A DNA stretch of 64,000 nt. It comes from Elusimicrobiota bacterium (lineage in GTDB: Bacteria; Elusimicrobiota; Elusimicrobia; 2-02-FULL-39-32). Within the stretch, counting starts at the first letter, position 1; each line of letters begins with the position of its first letter. The notes below the pieces were generated by a model. The model had not been told where the DNA came from. It saw only the letters and a list, made by a program, of their open reading frames with translations, and ran no database searches. The stretch spans positions 1 through 64,000 of the forward strand of contig JACPBF010000009.1 in assembly GCA_016180425.1 (NCBI GenBank), given 5' to 3'. This document shows positions 44,826 to 52,904 of this stretch, one piece after another. Position numbers and translations under genes: made by a program.

Positions 44826-46745
44826 CTGCTTAAAAACTTAAACAAACCTTCTTTTTTTTTCTGGGCAAATTTAGCGGTTCTTGTTTTTCCTTTTTTTATC
44901 TATCTCAATTCCCTTAACGCGCCTTTTATCTTTGATGATTGGAGCAATATTGTCCAGAATCCAGATATTAGAAACTGGGATCATCTTCCTCAAAAACTTT
45001 TTTATCAAACAGATCAACTTCTTGCTAACCGTAACGTTCCACATCGCCCAATTCTATTTTTAACCTTTACTTTGAATTATGCCATAGGCGCGCTTAATCC
45101 ATTCAGCTACCGTCTTTTCAATGTTTTGCTCCATAGCGCGACCGCTCTTTTGATATTTATTCTTACAAAAAGAATATTTTTCTATTCCGGTACTGAGAAC
45201 ATTTTTTCTTTAAGCGCTGCTTTAATTTTTGCGCTCCATCCCTTTCAAACAGAAGTAGTCACTTATATCAGTAACCGTTCGGACGGTTTAGCTGCCTTTT
45301 TCTATCTGCTTGCTATTTTCTTTTTTGTCAAAGCTTTTGAAAAGAATCGTTTATTTTACTTATGCTCTTATTTTTCTTTTTTTCTGGCGCTCTTTTCAAA
45401 AGAGATTGCGGCGACCCTGCCAGCTCTTATTTTTTTATACGATTATTTTTTCTTAAGCAATTCTGATTTTAAAAAGATCATAAATCGTTGGCGTCCTCAT
45501 TTATTTTACTGGGTCATTTTACTACTCACCATTCTATTTAGACACTATTATTTTGGAAAAATTGGCTTTATGGGAGGGGGAATAGAAAAAAGCTGGTCAG
45601 CTTATTCTTACTTTTTAACTCAGACGGTTGTAGTTATAAACTATCTTAAACTATTTTTATTGCCGCAAGGCCAATGTATAGATCATTTTATTCTGCCTAT
45701 AAAAAACCTGCTGGATTTAAAAGTCATTTATTCTTTATTTTTTTATTTATTTTTAGGGACCGCAGCATTGACTATTTTTAAGAAGAACAAAATTTTCCTA
45801 TTTTCTCTTTTGTGGTTTGTAATTACACTGCTTCCCACTTCAAGTTTTTTTCCTATCTATGATGCCATGGTAGAAAGAAGGCTCTATTTACCTTCATGGG
45901 GACTTTGTTTGGGGCTAGTCTCTTTTCTTTTACATTTTAGATCAAGGATTGAAGAGAGAAATTTCCAAGGGCGCTCCCAGATATTCCATTTCTTGGCTGG
46001 GATGTTCAGACCAAAACATATAAGTGTTGAATGTAGGTTAAATTTAAGAGCAATCTTTGCAGGCCTCTTAATGCTTTATATTTTTGTACTTTCAGGATTA
46101 ACTTGGAAAAGGAATCAGTTGTACAGATATCCATTAAAAATTTGGGAAGAGTCCGTAAGGCTTTACCCAAACAATAACAGGGCATTAAATAATCTTGGGA
46201 TGCTTTATGCGGAAAATAAAGAAGTGGAAAAGGCAAAGTTGGCTTTTGAGATGGCATTGCAATTAAATCCAAATGTCAGCGGTGTATATTATAATCTTGG
46301 GAAACTTTTAAGTGAAAAAAATGATCTTAAGGCAGAAAGTTTTTATTTAAAAGCGATTGAGTTAGAGCCAAAAAATAAAGAGGCTCTTAAAGCGCTAGCC
46401 TTTTTTTACTTTCAAAATAGATTTTTTTCCAAAGCGCAGATTTTTTATGAAAGAGCTCTTAAAATCATGCCAAATTCTAAGACGGACTACTCACTTTATA
46501 ACAATTTGGGCATACTTTATGGAAATTTAAGGAAATTTGAGGAAGCTGAAAAATCTTTTCAACAAGCGATTGAACTAGAACCTCTTAATTCCGAAGCTTA
46601 TCTTAATTTGGCTTATCTCTATACTCAACAAAAAAGATTTAGCCAAGCGATTTCAGCCTATCAAACAGTTCTTAATCTTGATCCAACAGCTCCTGTAAAA
46701 GATAAACTCAACATCTTAAAGGCAAAGTTAATCAAAGGAAAATAG
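44826..46745 (+). CDS. TMTC-like membrane protein with TPR repeats, possible CTG start
   Basis: The N-terminal half is a polytopic membrane protein. FIFDDWSNIVQNPDI, NRNVPHRPILFLTFTLNY and GALNPFSYRLFNVLLHSAT are hallmark segments of the family related to TMTC/O-mannosyltransferase-like TPR proteins. After about ten helices come TPR units (NNLGMLYAENKEVEKAKLAF, YYNLGKLLSEKNDLKAESFY, YNNLGILYGNLRKFEEAEKSF, YLNLAYLYTQQKRFSQAISAY). These N-terminal hallmarks are in frame upstream of the first ATG/GTG/TTG (TTG 45072), which would remove them. The only near-cognate codon in a good position is CTG 44826, three bases after hepT. Starting there the protein is 639 residues and opens LLKNLNKPSFFFW. Confidence 0.7.
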   Translation: MLKNLNKPSFFFWANLAVLVFPFFIYLNSLNAPFIFDDWSNIVQNPDIRNWDHLPQKLFYQTDQLLANRNVPHRPILFLTFTLNYAIGALNPFSYRLFNVLLHSATALLIFILTKRIFFYSGTENIFSLSAALIFALHPFQTEVVTYISNRSDGLAAFFYLLAIFFFVKAFEKNRLFYLCSYFSFFLALFSKEIAATLPALIFLYDYFFLSNSDFKKIINRWRPHLFYWVILLLTILFRHYYFGKIGFMGGGIEKSWSAYSYFLTQTVVVINYLKLFLLPQGQCIDHFILPIKNLLDLKVIYSLFFYLFLGTAALTIFKKNKIFLFSLLWFVITLLPTSSFFPIYDAMVERRLYLPSWGLCLGLVSFLLHFRSRIEERNFQGRSQIFHFLAGMFRPKHISVECRLNLRAIFAGLLMLYIFVLSGLTWKRNQLYRYPLKIWEESVRLYPNNNRALNNLGMLYAENKEVEKAKLAFEMALQLNPNVSGVYYNLGKLLSEKNDLKAESFYLKAIELEPKNKEALKALAFFYFQNRFFSKAQIFYERALKIMPNSKTDYSLYNNLGILYGNLRKFEEAEKSFQQAIELEPLNSEAYLNLAYLYTQQKRFSQAISAYQTVLNLDPTAPVKDKLNILKAKLIKGK

Positions 46746-46934
46746 TTCTAAAAATGAAAATAAGAATTTTTTATTCCTCATTTCTTGCTAAGGTTATTAC
46801 TTCCAGATATGACGAAATGGTAATTTTTTAGAGCTGGTGGTATCTCAAGATGACAAGATGCACCCACTTGACAAGGTTCGCCACTTCTGATAACCTTTCA
46901 CTTAGATTTATTTAATTTAAAAATAGGAGAAAAT

Positions 46935-47186
46935 ATGCCTACTAAAAATCCAAGAATACATGTTGTTTTGGAAACTCCTCTTTACAAAAATTTAAAGGGA
47001 CTAGCAGAAAGGAGAGGTTGTTCCATGAGTTTAGAAGCTAGAGAACTTATTCGAGATGCGTTATGTTCAGCAGGCAGGCGAACGCTTCGTATTTATACAG
47101 GCAAGCAGATGAAGAATTTAATTGGTTCTTTTAGGTTTGGAAAATTAGATTTAGATAAAGAATTAGGAAGACAGGTCCATGGCTAG
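46935..47186 (+). CDS. FitA-type ribbon-helix-helix antitoxin
   Basis: 83 residues with a ribbon-helix-helix region (IHVVLETPLYKNLKGLAERR, then SLEARELIRDAL) and a C-terminal tail for toxin binding. A GGAGAAA ribosome binding site precedes the ATG. It overlaps the PIN toxin gene by eight bases, the normal arrangement of FitAB/VapBC pairs. Confidence 0.8.
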   Translation: MPTKNPRIHVVLETPLYKNLKGLAERRGCSMSLEARELIRDALCSAGRRTLRIYTGKQMKNLIGSFRFGKLDLDKELGRQVHG

Positions 47187-47589
47187 TATTTTGTTAGATA
47201 GTAGCGCAATTTTTGCTCTGATTAATTTAGAAGATAGTCACCATGAAAATGCGCTTATCATCAACGATTCTCTAATTCATCGTCATGTTACATTGATTTT
47301 ACCTAACTTTTTGCTTGCAGAGTCACACACCATACTTAATAAGCGTTTAGGTCCAAACGTAGCGCGGGATTTTTTAAATGCAGCGTTACAGGACTTTGAA
47401 ATTGAAAGAGTTACTATTGAAGATGAATGGGCTGCTCACGCCATCTTGCAGCAGGTTACGAAAAAAAAAGATATTAGTTATTTTGACGCTATTTTAGTTG
47501 CTGTGGCTGAAAGACTTGGAATTGATGAGGTTTTTACTTTTGACCACCATTTTAGACTTCTTGGTCTTAAGATGGTTGGAGTTAAGTAG
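47179..47589 (+). CDS. PIN-domain RNase toxin (VapC/FitB-like)
   Basis: 136 residues. The PIN acidic residues are visible: LLDSSAIFALIN (first Asp), NFLLAESHTIL (Glu), ISYFDAILVAVAERLG (Asp) and VFTFDHHFRLLGL (Asp). PIN toxins cleave RNA with Mg2+. The overlap with the upstream antitoxin implies coupled translation. Confidence 0.9.
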   Translation: MASILLDSSAIFALINLEDSHHENALIINDSLIHRHVTLILPNFLLAESHTILNKRLGPNVARDFLNAALQDFEIERVTIEDEWAAHAILQQVTKKKDISYFDAILVAVAERLGIDEVFTFDHHFRLLGLKMVGVK

Positions 47590-47593
47590 TCTA

Positions 47594-48607
47594 GTGATTG
47601 TTCAAATAATTTTTTTCTTTGCGCTATTCTTGGCGCCTTCCTTAATTGGTTGCGCGACTGCTGTTAAAGTTCCTGTGCAAATCATGCATCCCGCAGAAGT
47701 AAATATGTCCCCATATAAACAGGTGGTAATTGGTGAAATGACTGGGGATATGTCGCAAAGATTTTTAGGCGGTTTAAAAGAAACGCTTGTGGAAGCTAAA
47801 CAGTTTAAGGTAGTAGATCGCAGCCAGCTTCGTCAAATATTAGGAGAATTAACCCTTTCTCATTCAGATCTAGCAGATTCATCTAAAAGGTTACGGATAG
47901 GAAAACTTCTTTCTAGCGCGGTTATTTTTACAGGCCATGTAGAGGGAAAATATAATGAAGAGTTGACCTCAGAAAATACGAGATGCAAAAGGGCTAAAGG
48001 AAAAGATTCTGAGGGGAAAACAATTTATGAGGAATATGATTGTAAATATTATAAGAGATTAGGACAAGGAACAGTGACTGGCAGCATGGATGTGGTTTCT
48101 GTGGAAACAGGGGAAATTATTAAGAGTAAAAAAATTTCAGGGGTTTGCGCCAATAAAACCACAGCTAAAGACGCTACTCCTGAACCTTTAGATAAAGAGG
48201 CGATCCTATCCTGTGCTTTAAAAGAAGGTCTTAATATCTTTACTAAAGCGATTATTCCTTGGAGCGAAACCATCTATCTTGCTTTTGCTAAAGATGGAGC
48301 TCTTCCTGCCTTAGAGCAAGGGATTCGCTACGTTCAAATTAATGATTATCCGAATGCCGCAAAAGTTTTCAAAGATACAGCTAAGTCCGCAGAGATGAAT
48401 CCTGAAATAAAAGCAGGAACCATTGCAAAAGCTTATTGGAATTTGGGATTAGCCTATCAATGCCAAAATCAGCATGATCAAGCTTTGGAGGCGATGAAAA
48501 AAGCCTATGTTTTTAAGCCGGATCCCGTTTATTTAAAGGGACAGGAGAACATTAAAAAAATGCAGGCTGACCTTAAAGAATTGAAAAATCAAGGGGTGGT
48601 TAAATAG
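47594..48607 (+). CDS. CsgG-like envelope lipoprotein
   Basis: Start GTG 47594 is chosen because it gives a clean lipoprotein signal (IVQIIFFFALFLAPSLIGC, lipobox LIGC) with a GGAG about 11 bases upstream; 337 residues. The mature part VVIGEMTGDM, FKVVDRSQLRQILGELTLS and IGKLLSSAVIFTGHV is typical of the CsgG/LpoB-related family of outer-membrane-associated lipoproteins. A TPR-like tail follows (KAYWNLGLAYQCQNQHDQAL). It is the first of a likely three-gene envelope group with the LPP20-like genes at 48604 and 49900. Confidence 0.8.
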   Translation: MIVQIIFFFALFLAPSLIGCATAVKVPVQIMHPAEVNMSPYKQVVIGEMTGDMSQRFLGGLKETLVEAKQFKVVDRSQLRQILGELTLSHSDLADSSKRLRIGKLLSSAVIFTGHVEGKYNEELTSENTRCKRAKGKDSEGKTIYEEYDCKYYKRLGQGTVTGSMDVVSVETGEIIKSKKISGVCANKTTAKDATPEPLDKEAILSCALKEGLNIFTKAIIPWSETIYLAFAKDGALPALEQGIRYVQINDYPNAAKVFKDTAKSAEMNPEIKAGTIAKAYWNLGLAYQCQNQHDQALEAMKKAYVFKPDPVYLKGQENIKKMQADLKELKNQGVVK

Positions 48608-49719
48608 TTAAAATTTTTAATTTTTCATCGTCTTTCACAATTCAATCTCAGTTCTGGGGTTTCATTTTAACTCTTTTTTTTATTCTTCCTTCTTGCGCTC
48701 CCAAATCCCAGCTGATTCGCGAATCTTCTTCAAAAATAAAACCTGCATGGATAGAAAAACCACCCCAATCTCAAGAATTTCTTTATTTTGTCGGACTCTG
48801 TTCCAGCTGCGATTCTCTGCAAGCTGCGCAAGAATCAGCCATAAAAGACGCTCTATCTAAAATTTCTCAATTTGTAGGGGTTCAGATACGCTCTGAATTT
48901 CAGGAAAAGACAACAGAACTAGAAAAACATCTTTCCAGGCAGCTGCGCTCTAAGAGTGAATCTAATTTGCTTGGAGTCCAATTAGTGGATTGGTATTTTG
49001 AGAAAAAGACTCGTTTGGATAAAAATTTTTCTTTGGAAAAATATGATGTGTATGTATTAACCAGCTATTCTAAAGGTTCTGCTTGGGAAGAAAGAGAAAG
49101 ACAATTAAAAAATAAGAAATCTCAAAGTTTAAGCGCTCTGGAGCTTTATGGAAGAGGGAAAAGAGTCTGTGCCGATGGAAAAATATGGTTAGGAATCAGA
49201 ATGTTTAAACAGGCAAGTAAAATTTTGGAGAGCGTAGGAGAAGATGTGGAATTTTTTGAAGGGCAAATTAAGGATACCAATGAACTAAGAACGCTTCTTA
49301 AAAATGAGATCCAAAAAACCATGGAGCTTTTAAAAGGCTTTACTCTTTCCGTGAAAGTGTCAGGTTTGGAAAATGGAGCTTTGGCTTTTAATTCTAGTTT
49401 TATGGGGGCTCTTTCTCCCTTCGGCTATGTGTTGCAAAAGGAAAATCCAAGTTTGGAGATTGTGGGTGAAATTTATTTAATGAAAGGCGGCTTGGTGCTT
49501 AGCAATCGTGTTTATACTGCTGAAGGCAATGTCTCTGTGCAGAAAAAGGGGGATGGCAAAACCATTGCTTCCGCGCATGTGAATGCCAAAGGATTCCATA
49601 GAGAGTTAAACCAATCTGCCTTAAACGCTTTAGAGGAAGCTGGCAAGAGCGCTGCAGAAGCTCTAAAGGATCAATTAATCTTGCACGAGCAACAATTTTT
49701 AGAGGAAGCGCTGCCATAA
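48604..49719 (+). CDS. LPP20-like lipoprotein with non-canonical start
   Basis: The open frame starts after the TAA at 48601. A lipoprotein signal with lipobox (FILTLFFILPSC) and an LPP20-like domain (PAWIEKPP, FLYFVGLC, AIKDALSKISQFVGVQI) are in frame, but the first ATG/GTG/TTG is TTG 48967, inside the mature protein. Candidate starts are ATA 48604 (seven bases after AGGGG) or ATT 48613. From 48604 the protein has 371 residues. The C-terminal region (MGALSPFGYVL, GNVSVQKKGDG) is probably a periplasmic beta domain. It overlaps the preceding CsgG-like gene by four bases, so coupled translation may help this odd start. A disruption of the true start is the alternative. Confidence 0.65.
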   Translation: MVKIFNFSSSFTIQSQFWGFILTLFFILPSCAPKSQLIRESSSKIKPAWIEKPPQSQEFLYFVGLCSSCDSLQAAQESAIKDALSKISQFVGVQIRSEFQEKTTELEKHLSRQLRSKSESNLLGVQLVDWYFEKKTRLDKNFSLEKYDVYVLTSYSKGSAWEERERQLKNKKSQSLSALELYGRGKRVCADGKIWLGIRMFKQASKILESVGEDVEFFEGQIKDTNELRTLLKNEIQKTMELLKGFTLSVKVSGLENGALAFNSSFMGALSPFGYVLQKENPSLEIVGEIYLMKGGLVLSNRVYTAEGNVSVQKKGDGKTIASAHVNAKGFHRELNQSALNALEEAGKSAAEALKDQLILHEQQFLEEALP

Positions 49720-49720
49720 T

Positions 49721-49800
49721 TAGTGTGCTGTATCCGAAAAAACATTGCAGAAGGTCGTCAACGATGACCATTGTAAAGCCGTTACTGTTACACCACATTA
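49721..49800. mobile_element. 80-bp MITE-like element, copy 1
   Basis: It begins TAGTGTGCTGTATC and ends GTTACACCACATTA, imperfect terminal inverted repeats ending in TA. The centre is the near-palindrome GTCGTCAACGATGAC. A second 80-bp copy lies inverted at 59894-59973. It sits one base after the stop codon of the LPP20-like gene. The TA ends recall IS630/Tc1-type non-autonomous elements (inference). Confidence 0.75.
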
Positions 49801-49899
49801 GTAGTTCATGCTGATAAACTGTTTTTTGTAGTGAAATGATTTTAGCGGCAGAAATTAATTAAGAGGAGGACGTATTAAATCTACAATACAAGAAAATTT

Positions 49900-50448
49900 A
49901 TGAGAACTTTGAAAAAGTCTGGTTGGAATTTTAGTTGCAAATTTATAATAGTGGGAATTTCATTTTTAATTGTGAGCGGCTGCGCAGCAAAACAACATAC
50001 CATTGCCCCTAAGAGCGCTCCTGAATGGGTGAATAAGGGAGGAGGGTGGATTACAACTCAAAATGCAGGCAAAAGAATTTTTGCCGGAGTTGGTTTTATG
50101 TCCGGCATTTCCGACAGGTCTTTAGCTGTAGAAGCTGCGGATAATCATGCCCGAGCTGAGATTGCGAAAATTTTTGGTGTTTTTACAACGACTATTTTTA
50201 AAGATTATCAAGACTCTTCCGGGAAAAAAGATATTGCCCGTTCTCAAACCACAGTTTCCGAGGCAAGCCTTCTTGGGGTTTTAATTACAGAACACTGGAT
50301 AGACCCAGATACAAACACTTATTATTCCCTGGCTCAATTAGATCTTAATTGGGTTTTAGAGAATCTTGGGGGAATGCAAATCGCTCCAGAACTAAAAGAT
50401 TTTGTCCGTCAAAAATCTTTTTCTCAATTCGACTCCCTTCCTAAATAA
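49900..50448 (+). CDS. LPP20-like lipoprotein
   Basis: 182 residues from ATG 49900. Lipoprotein signal KFIIVGISFLIVSGC with lipobox VSGC. The mature domain APEWVNKGGGW, RIFAGVGFMSG and AADNHARAEIAKIFGV is the LPP20 pattern also seen in the gene at 48604. The clear AGGAGG at 49864-49869 is too far from this ATG (about 30 bases); an in-frame ATC at 49879 would be at ideal distance, so the start is uncertain. The gene end overlaps the convergent AbiEi-like gene by eight bases. Confidence 0.8.
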   Translation: MRTLKKSGWNFSCKFIIVGISFLIVSGCAAKQHTIAPKSAPEWVNKGGGWITTQNAGKRIFAGVGFMSGISDRSLAVEAADNHARAEIAKIFGVFTTTIFKDYQDSSGKKDIARSQTTVSEASLLGVLITEHWIDPDTNTYYSLAQLDLNWVLENLGGMQIAPELKDFVRQKSFSQFDSLPK

Positions 50449-51082
50449 AAAATCGGGGCAAATACAGACTAAACAGGTTATTTTTCTTTAGGTAAGTGAT
50501 TAAGGGTGGAAAATTAAACTTTCGCGCATATTCACTTAACCTTTGCAGGTTTAAGCGCCACTTTCTTCCTCTCTTGTGAACTAACTCAATAGGCGAGCGA
50601 GGAACTAAAGCCAGATAGACCATATCTAAAAACGCTTTCTCAGGGTCTGCCATAGGAAAAGATCCCTGCCCCATCTGTTTAATTTCATACCCCCACATAA
50701 GATGCTTTGGAAGATGATGAATATGAAACTCTCCCAACTCTGTTTGATAATTTTTAGGGCTAGCGGATGTAACCGCATAGATAACATGAGGGATTTCTTC
50801 TATCAATCCATGATCCGCAAGCGCGCTATGAAGTGAAACATAAGATGGCCATGGGTTTCTAAGAAAAGGGACGATTTCAAAAGGATTATGATTCTCAATT
50901 AACTTATTGACCCAAACCCCTCGTTTAACTCTACTTAAGAGCTGTTGCTTTTTCAAACGGCAGAGAGCCTGAGTTACTGCCGGGCGATTCATTCCAGTCA
51001 AGGTTAAGATATCTAGGGTTGTGAAGACACGAAGTTGGTGTGAATGCAGTAATTTTAATAATTCCACAGCGGATTTTCTCAT
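50441..51082 (-). CDS. AbiEi-like antitoxin
   Basis: 213 residues. An N-terminal winged-helix segment (TTLDILTLTGMNRPAVTQAL, KKQQLLSRVKRGVWVNK) is followed by the AbiEi-type domain (PWPSYVSLHSALADHGLIEE, MADPEKAFLDMVYLAL). In type IV AbiE systems this protein represses the operon and counters the nucleotidyltransferase toxin. Here it is the second gene of the pair, overlapping AbiEii by four bases; usually the antitoxin gene comes first. Confidence 0.82.
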   Translation of the reverse strand: MRKSAVELLKLLHSHQLRVFTTLDILTLTGMNRPAVTQALCRLKKQQLLSRVKRGVWVNKLIENHNPFEIVPFLRNPWPSYVSLHSALADHGLIEEIPHVIYAVTSASPKNYQTELGEFHIHHLPKHLMWGYEIKQMGQGSFPMADPEKAFLDMVYLALVPRSPIELVHKRGRKWRLNLQRLSEYARKFNFPPLITYLKKNNLFSLYLPRFFI

Positions 51083-51852
51083 GACAATCGTCCAATCAGG
51101 AACTCTTCAACTTTTGACCTCAGCTCTTCATAAATATTCTTGTCTTTGTAAAGAGAGATCATAGTTTCTGTGAGAAAAGGAAGGACCTGTTCTTTAAAGT
51201 CGTTATATGAAAATTTAGATATTTTTTCATAAGCATGTTCGATCTCTTCCTTTGCCTCAATTTTGAGGAGGTTCATCTTTTCCGGTTGAACAGGAATATT
51301 GAAAAAAAGGTGGTGAAGGTCAAATAAATCCCTGACCGCATTGCGCGAGGGAGAAGAAAGCGCAAGAATTTTTTGCTCTGCCATAGAACCAGAATCGTAA
51401 TACTGCGATGCGAAGGGAGAGAACTGATATTGGGCTAGAATTTCAGAATTGGGTATCCCTTTACAGTAAATGATATCTTTTCTTCTGCGGCTAAATTCTA
51501 GCTTTGTCGGCAAAGCGATTTGTTTACTTAAAATTAGTAAAAATTTCCATCTTTGAGTGGTTTCTGTTTGTTTTGGCTTGCGTATTTTAATATCAATCAG
51601 GCCTCTTGGAATCAAAGGGCTAAGAAAGGAACGGCTGTGGATAATGGAATCCACGGCATTTTCTAACGTTTCTTTTCTTACCCGTGATGAAATATCTAAA
51701 TCCATATCTTCTGATAGTCTGGGGGAATGGTGAAAGAAACGAAGACAGATCCCTCCTTTTAGCGCATAGGCGCGCCCAGAAAGACGGACTCCCAAATGGC
51801 GCAGCAAATTTAAGTGAAACAATTCTCGCAGTTTAAAGGATAACGTTAGCAT
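51079..51852 (-). CDS. AbiEii-like nucleotidyltransferase toxin
   Basis: 257 residues with the AbiEii pattern: ALKGGICLRFFHHSPRLSED then MDLDIS, the GG and DxD catalytic nucleotidyltransferase residues, and RDLFDLHHLFF in the C-terminal half. Such enzymes transfer nucleotides to tRNA or other targets. First gene of the minus-strand pair; its ATG is only about two bases from the predicted transcription start, so the message may be leaderless. Confidence 0.85.
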   Translation of the reverse strand: MLTLSFKLRELFHLNLLRHLGVRLSGRAYALKGGICLRFFHHSPRLSEDMDLDISSRVRKETLENAVDSIIHSRSFLSPLIPRGLIDIKIRKPKQTETTQRWKFLLILSKQIALPTKLEFSRRRKDIIYCKGIPNSEILAQYQFSPFASQYYDSGSMAEQKILALSSPSRNAVRDLFDLHHLFFNIPVQPEKMNLLKIEAKEEIEHAYEKISKFSYNDFKEQVLPFLTETMISLYKDKNIYEELRSKVEEFLIGRLS

Positions 51853-51860
51853 ATTCTAAT

Positions 51861-51890
51861 ATTATAACTAATTGATTTATTTGTCAATTA
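51861..51890 (-). promoter_or_regulatory. abiE promoter with inverted repeat
   Basis: On the minus strand TTGACA (complement of 51882-51887) and TATAAT (complement of 51861-51866), spacer 15 bp. The inverted repeat AATTGA...TCAATT (51870-51889) overlaps the -35 and spacer, a likely autorepression site. Confidence 0.55.
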
Positions 51891-51919
51891 AGTATTTTAT
51901 ATAATATTAGCCAAGCGCT

Positions 51920-51947
51920 TTAATCCTCTCTTAAAAGAGAGGATTAA
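51920..51947. repeat. 13-bp perfect hairpin
   Basis: TTAATCCTCTCTT and AAGAGAGGATTAA are separated by AA. No T-run follows on either strand, so it is not a standard intrinsic terminator, although it lies between the mazF stop and the abiE promoter. Confidence 0.7.
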
Positions 51948-51993
51948 GTAAAGAACCAAAAAATGTAAGATGCAAAAATGAATAAATCCCGGA

Positions 51994-52320
51994 TTAAACT
52001 CCTAAAATCGTTTTTATTCCCTGTTCCAATTGAGTCATATCATTATTATCTAAACGATCGCATTGTTGAATGAAGCGTGATTTGTCAACTGCTCGGATTT
52101 GATCAATGACCGCCACAGCTTTCTTATTCATACAGTTTATGCCAATCGCAAGCGGTGGATATTCCTTGCCAGAAGTAGAAAGCGGGATCACAACCACAGT
52201 TCTACGAGCCATATTGACAGGATCAACACCGATCACAACGCAAGGCCTTTTCTTTTTAATTTCAGATCCAATAGTAGGGTCTAGGTTAACCCAGTAAACA
52301 TTACTTCTTTTTATTTCCAT
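51994..52320 (-). CDS. mazF: MazF/PemK-type mRNA interferase toxin
   Basis: 108 residues with the MazF/PemK pattern: KRSNVYWVNLDPTIGSEIKK, RPCVVIGVDPVN, TVVVIPLSTSG and AVIDQIRAVDKSRF. These toxins cleave mRNA at specific short sequences. It overlaps the upstream antitoxin gene by ten bases. Confidence 0.92.
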   Translation of the reverse strand: MEIKRSNVYWVNLDPTIGSEIKKKRPCVVIGVDPVNMARRTVVVIPLSTSGKEYPPLAIGINCMNKKAVAVIDQIRAVDKSRFIQQCDRLDNNDMTQLEQGIKTILGV

Positions 52321-52562
52321 TCAGTCTCACCCAGTCCATCATGAATGGTCGTATTCCAATCTTTCATTTCCGCATTCAGAGCAGAATCTTTTTCAACAGA
52401 CTTTGCTATTTTGAAAAGTTCTTGTTCTCTCTTACGTATCTCGCTCTGTAGGAGATTGGTAACGATTTGACTCCTCTTTCTTTCTGGTATTAAAGATTTT
52501 AATGCAGAGTAAACATCTCTTGGAAGCATAAAATTAACTCTAACGTAATTAGATTTAAACAT
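52311..52562 (-). CDS. mazE: MazE-type ribbon-helix-helix antitoxin
   Basis: 83 residues from the ATG complementary to 52560-52562, chosen because a strong AAGGAGGA precedes it; a longer in-frame ORF to 52613 lacks such a site. YVRVNFMLPRDVYSALKSL and KRSQIVTNLLQSEI fit a ribbon-helix-helix DNA-binding part, followed by a long charged tail ending in acidic residues for MazF binding. Confidence 0.8.
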   Translation of the reverse strand: MFKSNYVRVNFMLPRDVYSALKSLIPERKRSQIVTNLLQSEIRKREQELFKIAKSVEKDSALNAEMKDWNTTIHDGLGETEWK

Positions 52563-52589
52563 AATGTCCTCCTTGCAAATTAGGTTGGA

Positions 52590-52633
52590 TGTATGAATGC
52601 TTATGTAATACATACAACGTTAAGCATACACCA
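52590..52633 (-). promoter_or_regulatory. Inverted repeat upstream of mazEF
   Basis: ATGCTTA and TAAGCAT are inverted around an AT-rich centre, with extra TATG/CATA half-sites nearby. Position just upstream of the antitoxin start suggests a MazE operator. Confidence 0.45.
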
Positions 52634-52692
52634 CATTAAATCTATTGTCAATAGTTTTGATTTGCCTATAAAAAGGGAAGGTCAAATTTTAT

Positions 52693-52736
52693 GAAAATGT
52701 ACATTTTTGTTACAAAAATGTTACAAAAAATTGAAG
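52693..52736 (+). promoter_or_regulatory. 11-bp iterated TTACA element (copy E)
   Basis: TGTACATTTTT (52698-52708), GTTACAAAAAT (52709-52719), GTTACAAAAAA (52720-52730), then TTGAAGA. TATATC at 52757-52762 is a possible -10. The following leader (52763-52890) contains TTTAGGAGC and a TCATTT/AAATGA pairing but no riboswitch I know. Confidence 0.7.
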
Positions 52737-52904
52737 AAAAGTTTCTTTATTTTTTTATATCTTTCATTTAGGAGCCTGAGCCTTAGTTGTTTGGGTTTCT
52801 TAGGGAAATGACCTAGAGAAGTCCGTTTGTATTAGCATTTATTTTGAAATGGTTGAATCCAGTAAAAATCTATGAAAGGGCAATGATGTTCTAAAGTGGA
52901 AAAA

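Noticed and set aside
45072-45074. TTG as start of the TMTC-like gene
   Set aside because: It would delete family-defining segments (FIFDDW..., HRPILFLTFTLNY) that are encoded in frame upstream.
48967-48969. TTG as start of the LPP20-like gene
   Set aside because: It would remove the lipoprotein signal and most of the LPP20-like domain, which are in frame upstream.
52627-52637. CACCACATTA near the mazE promoter as a third MITE copy
   Set aside because: Only a 10-base match to one terminal repeat; no matching partner end or centre nearby.
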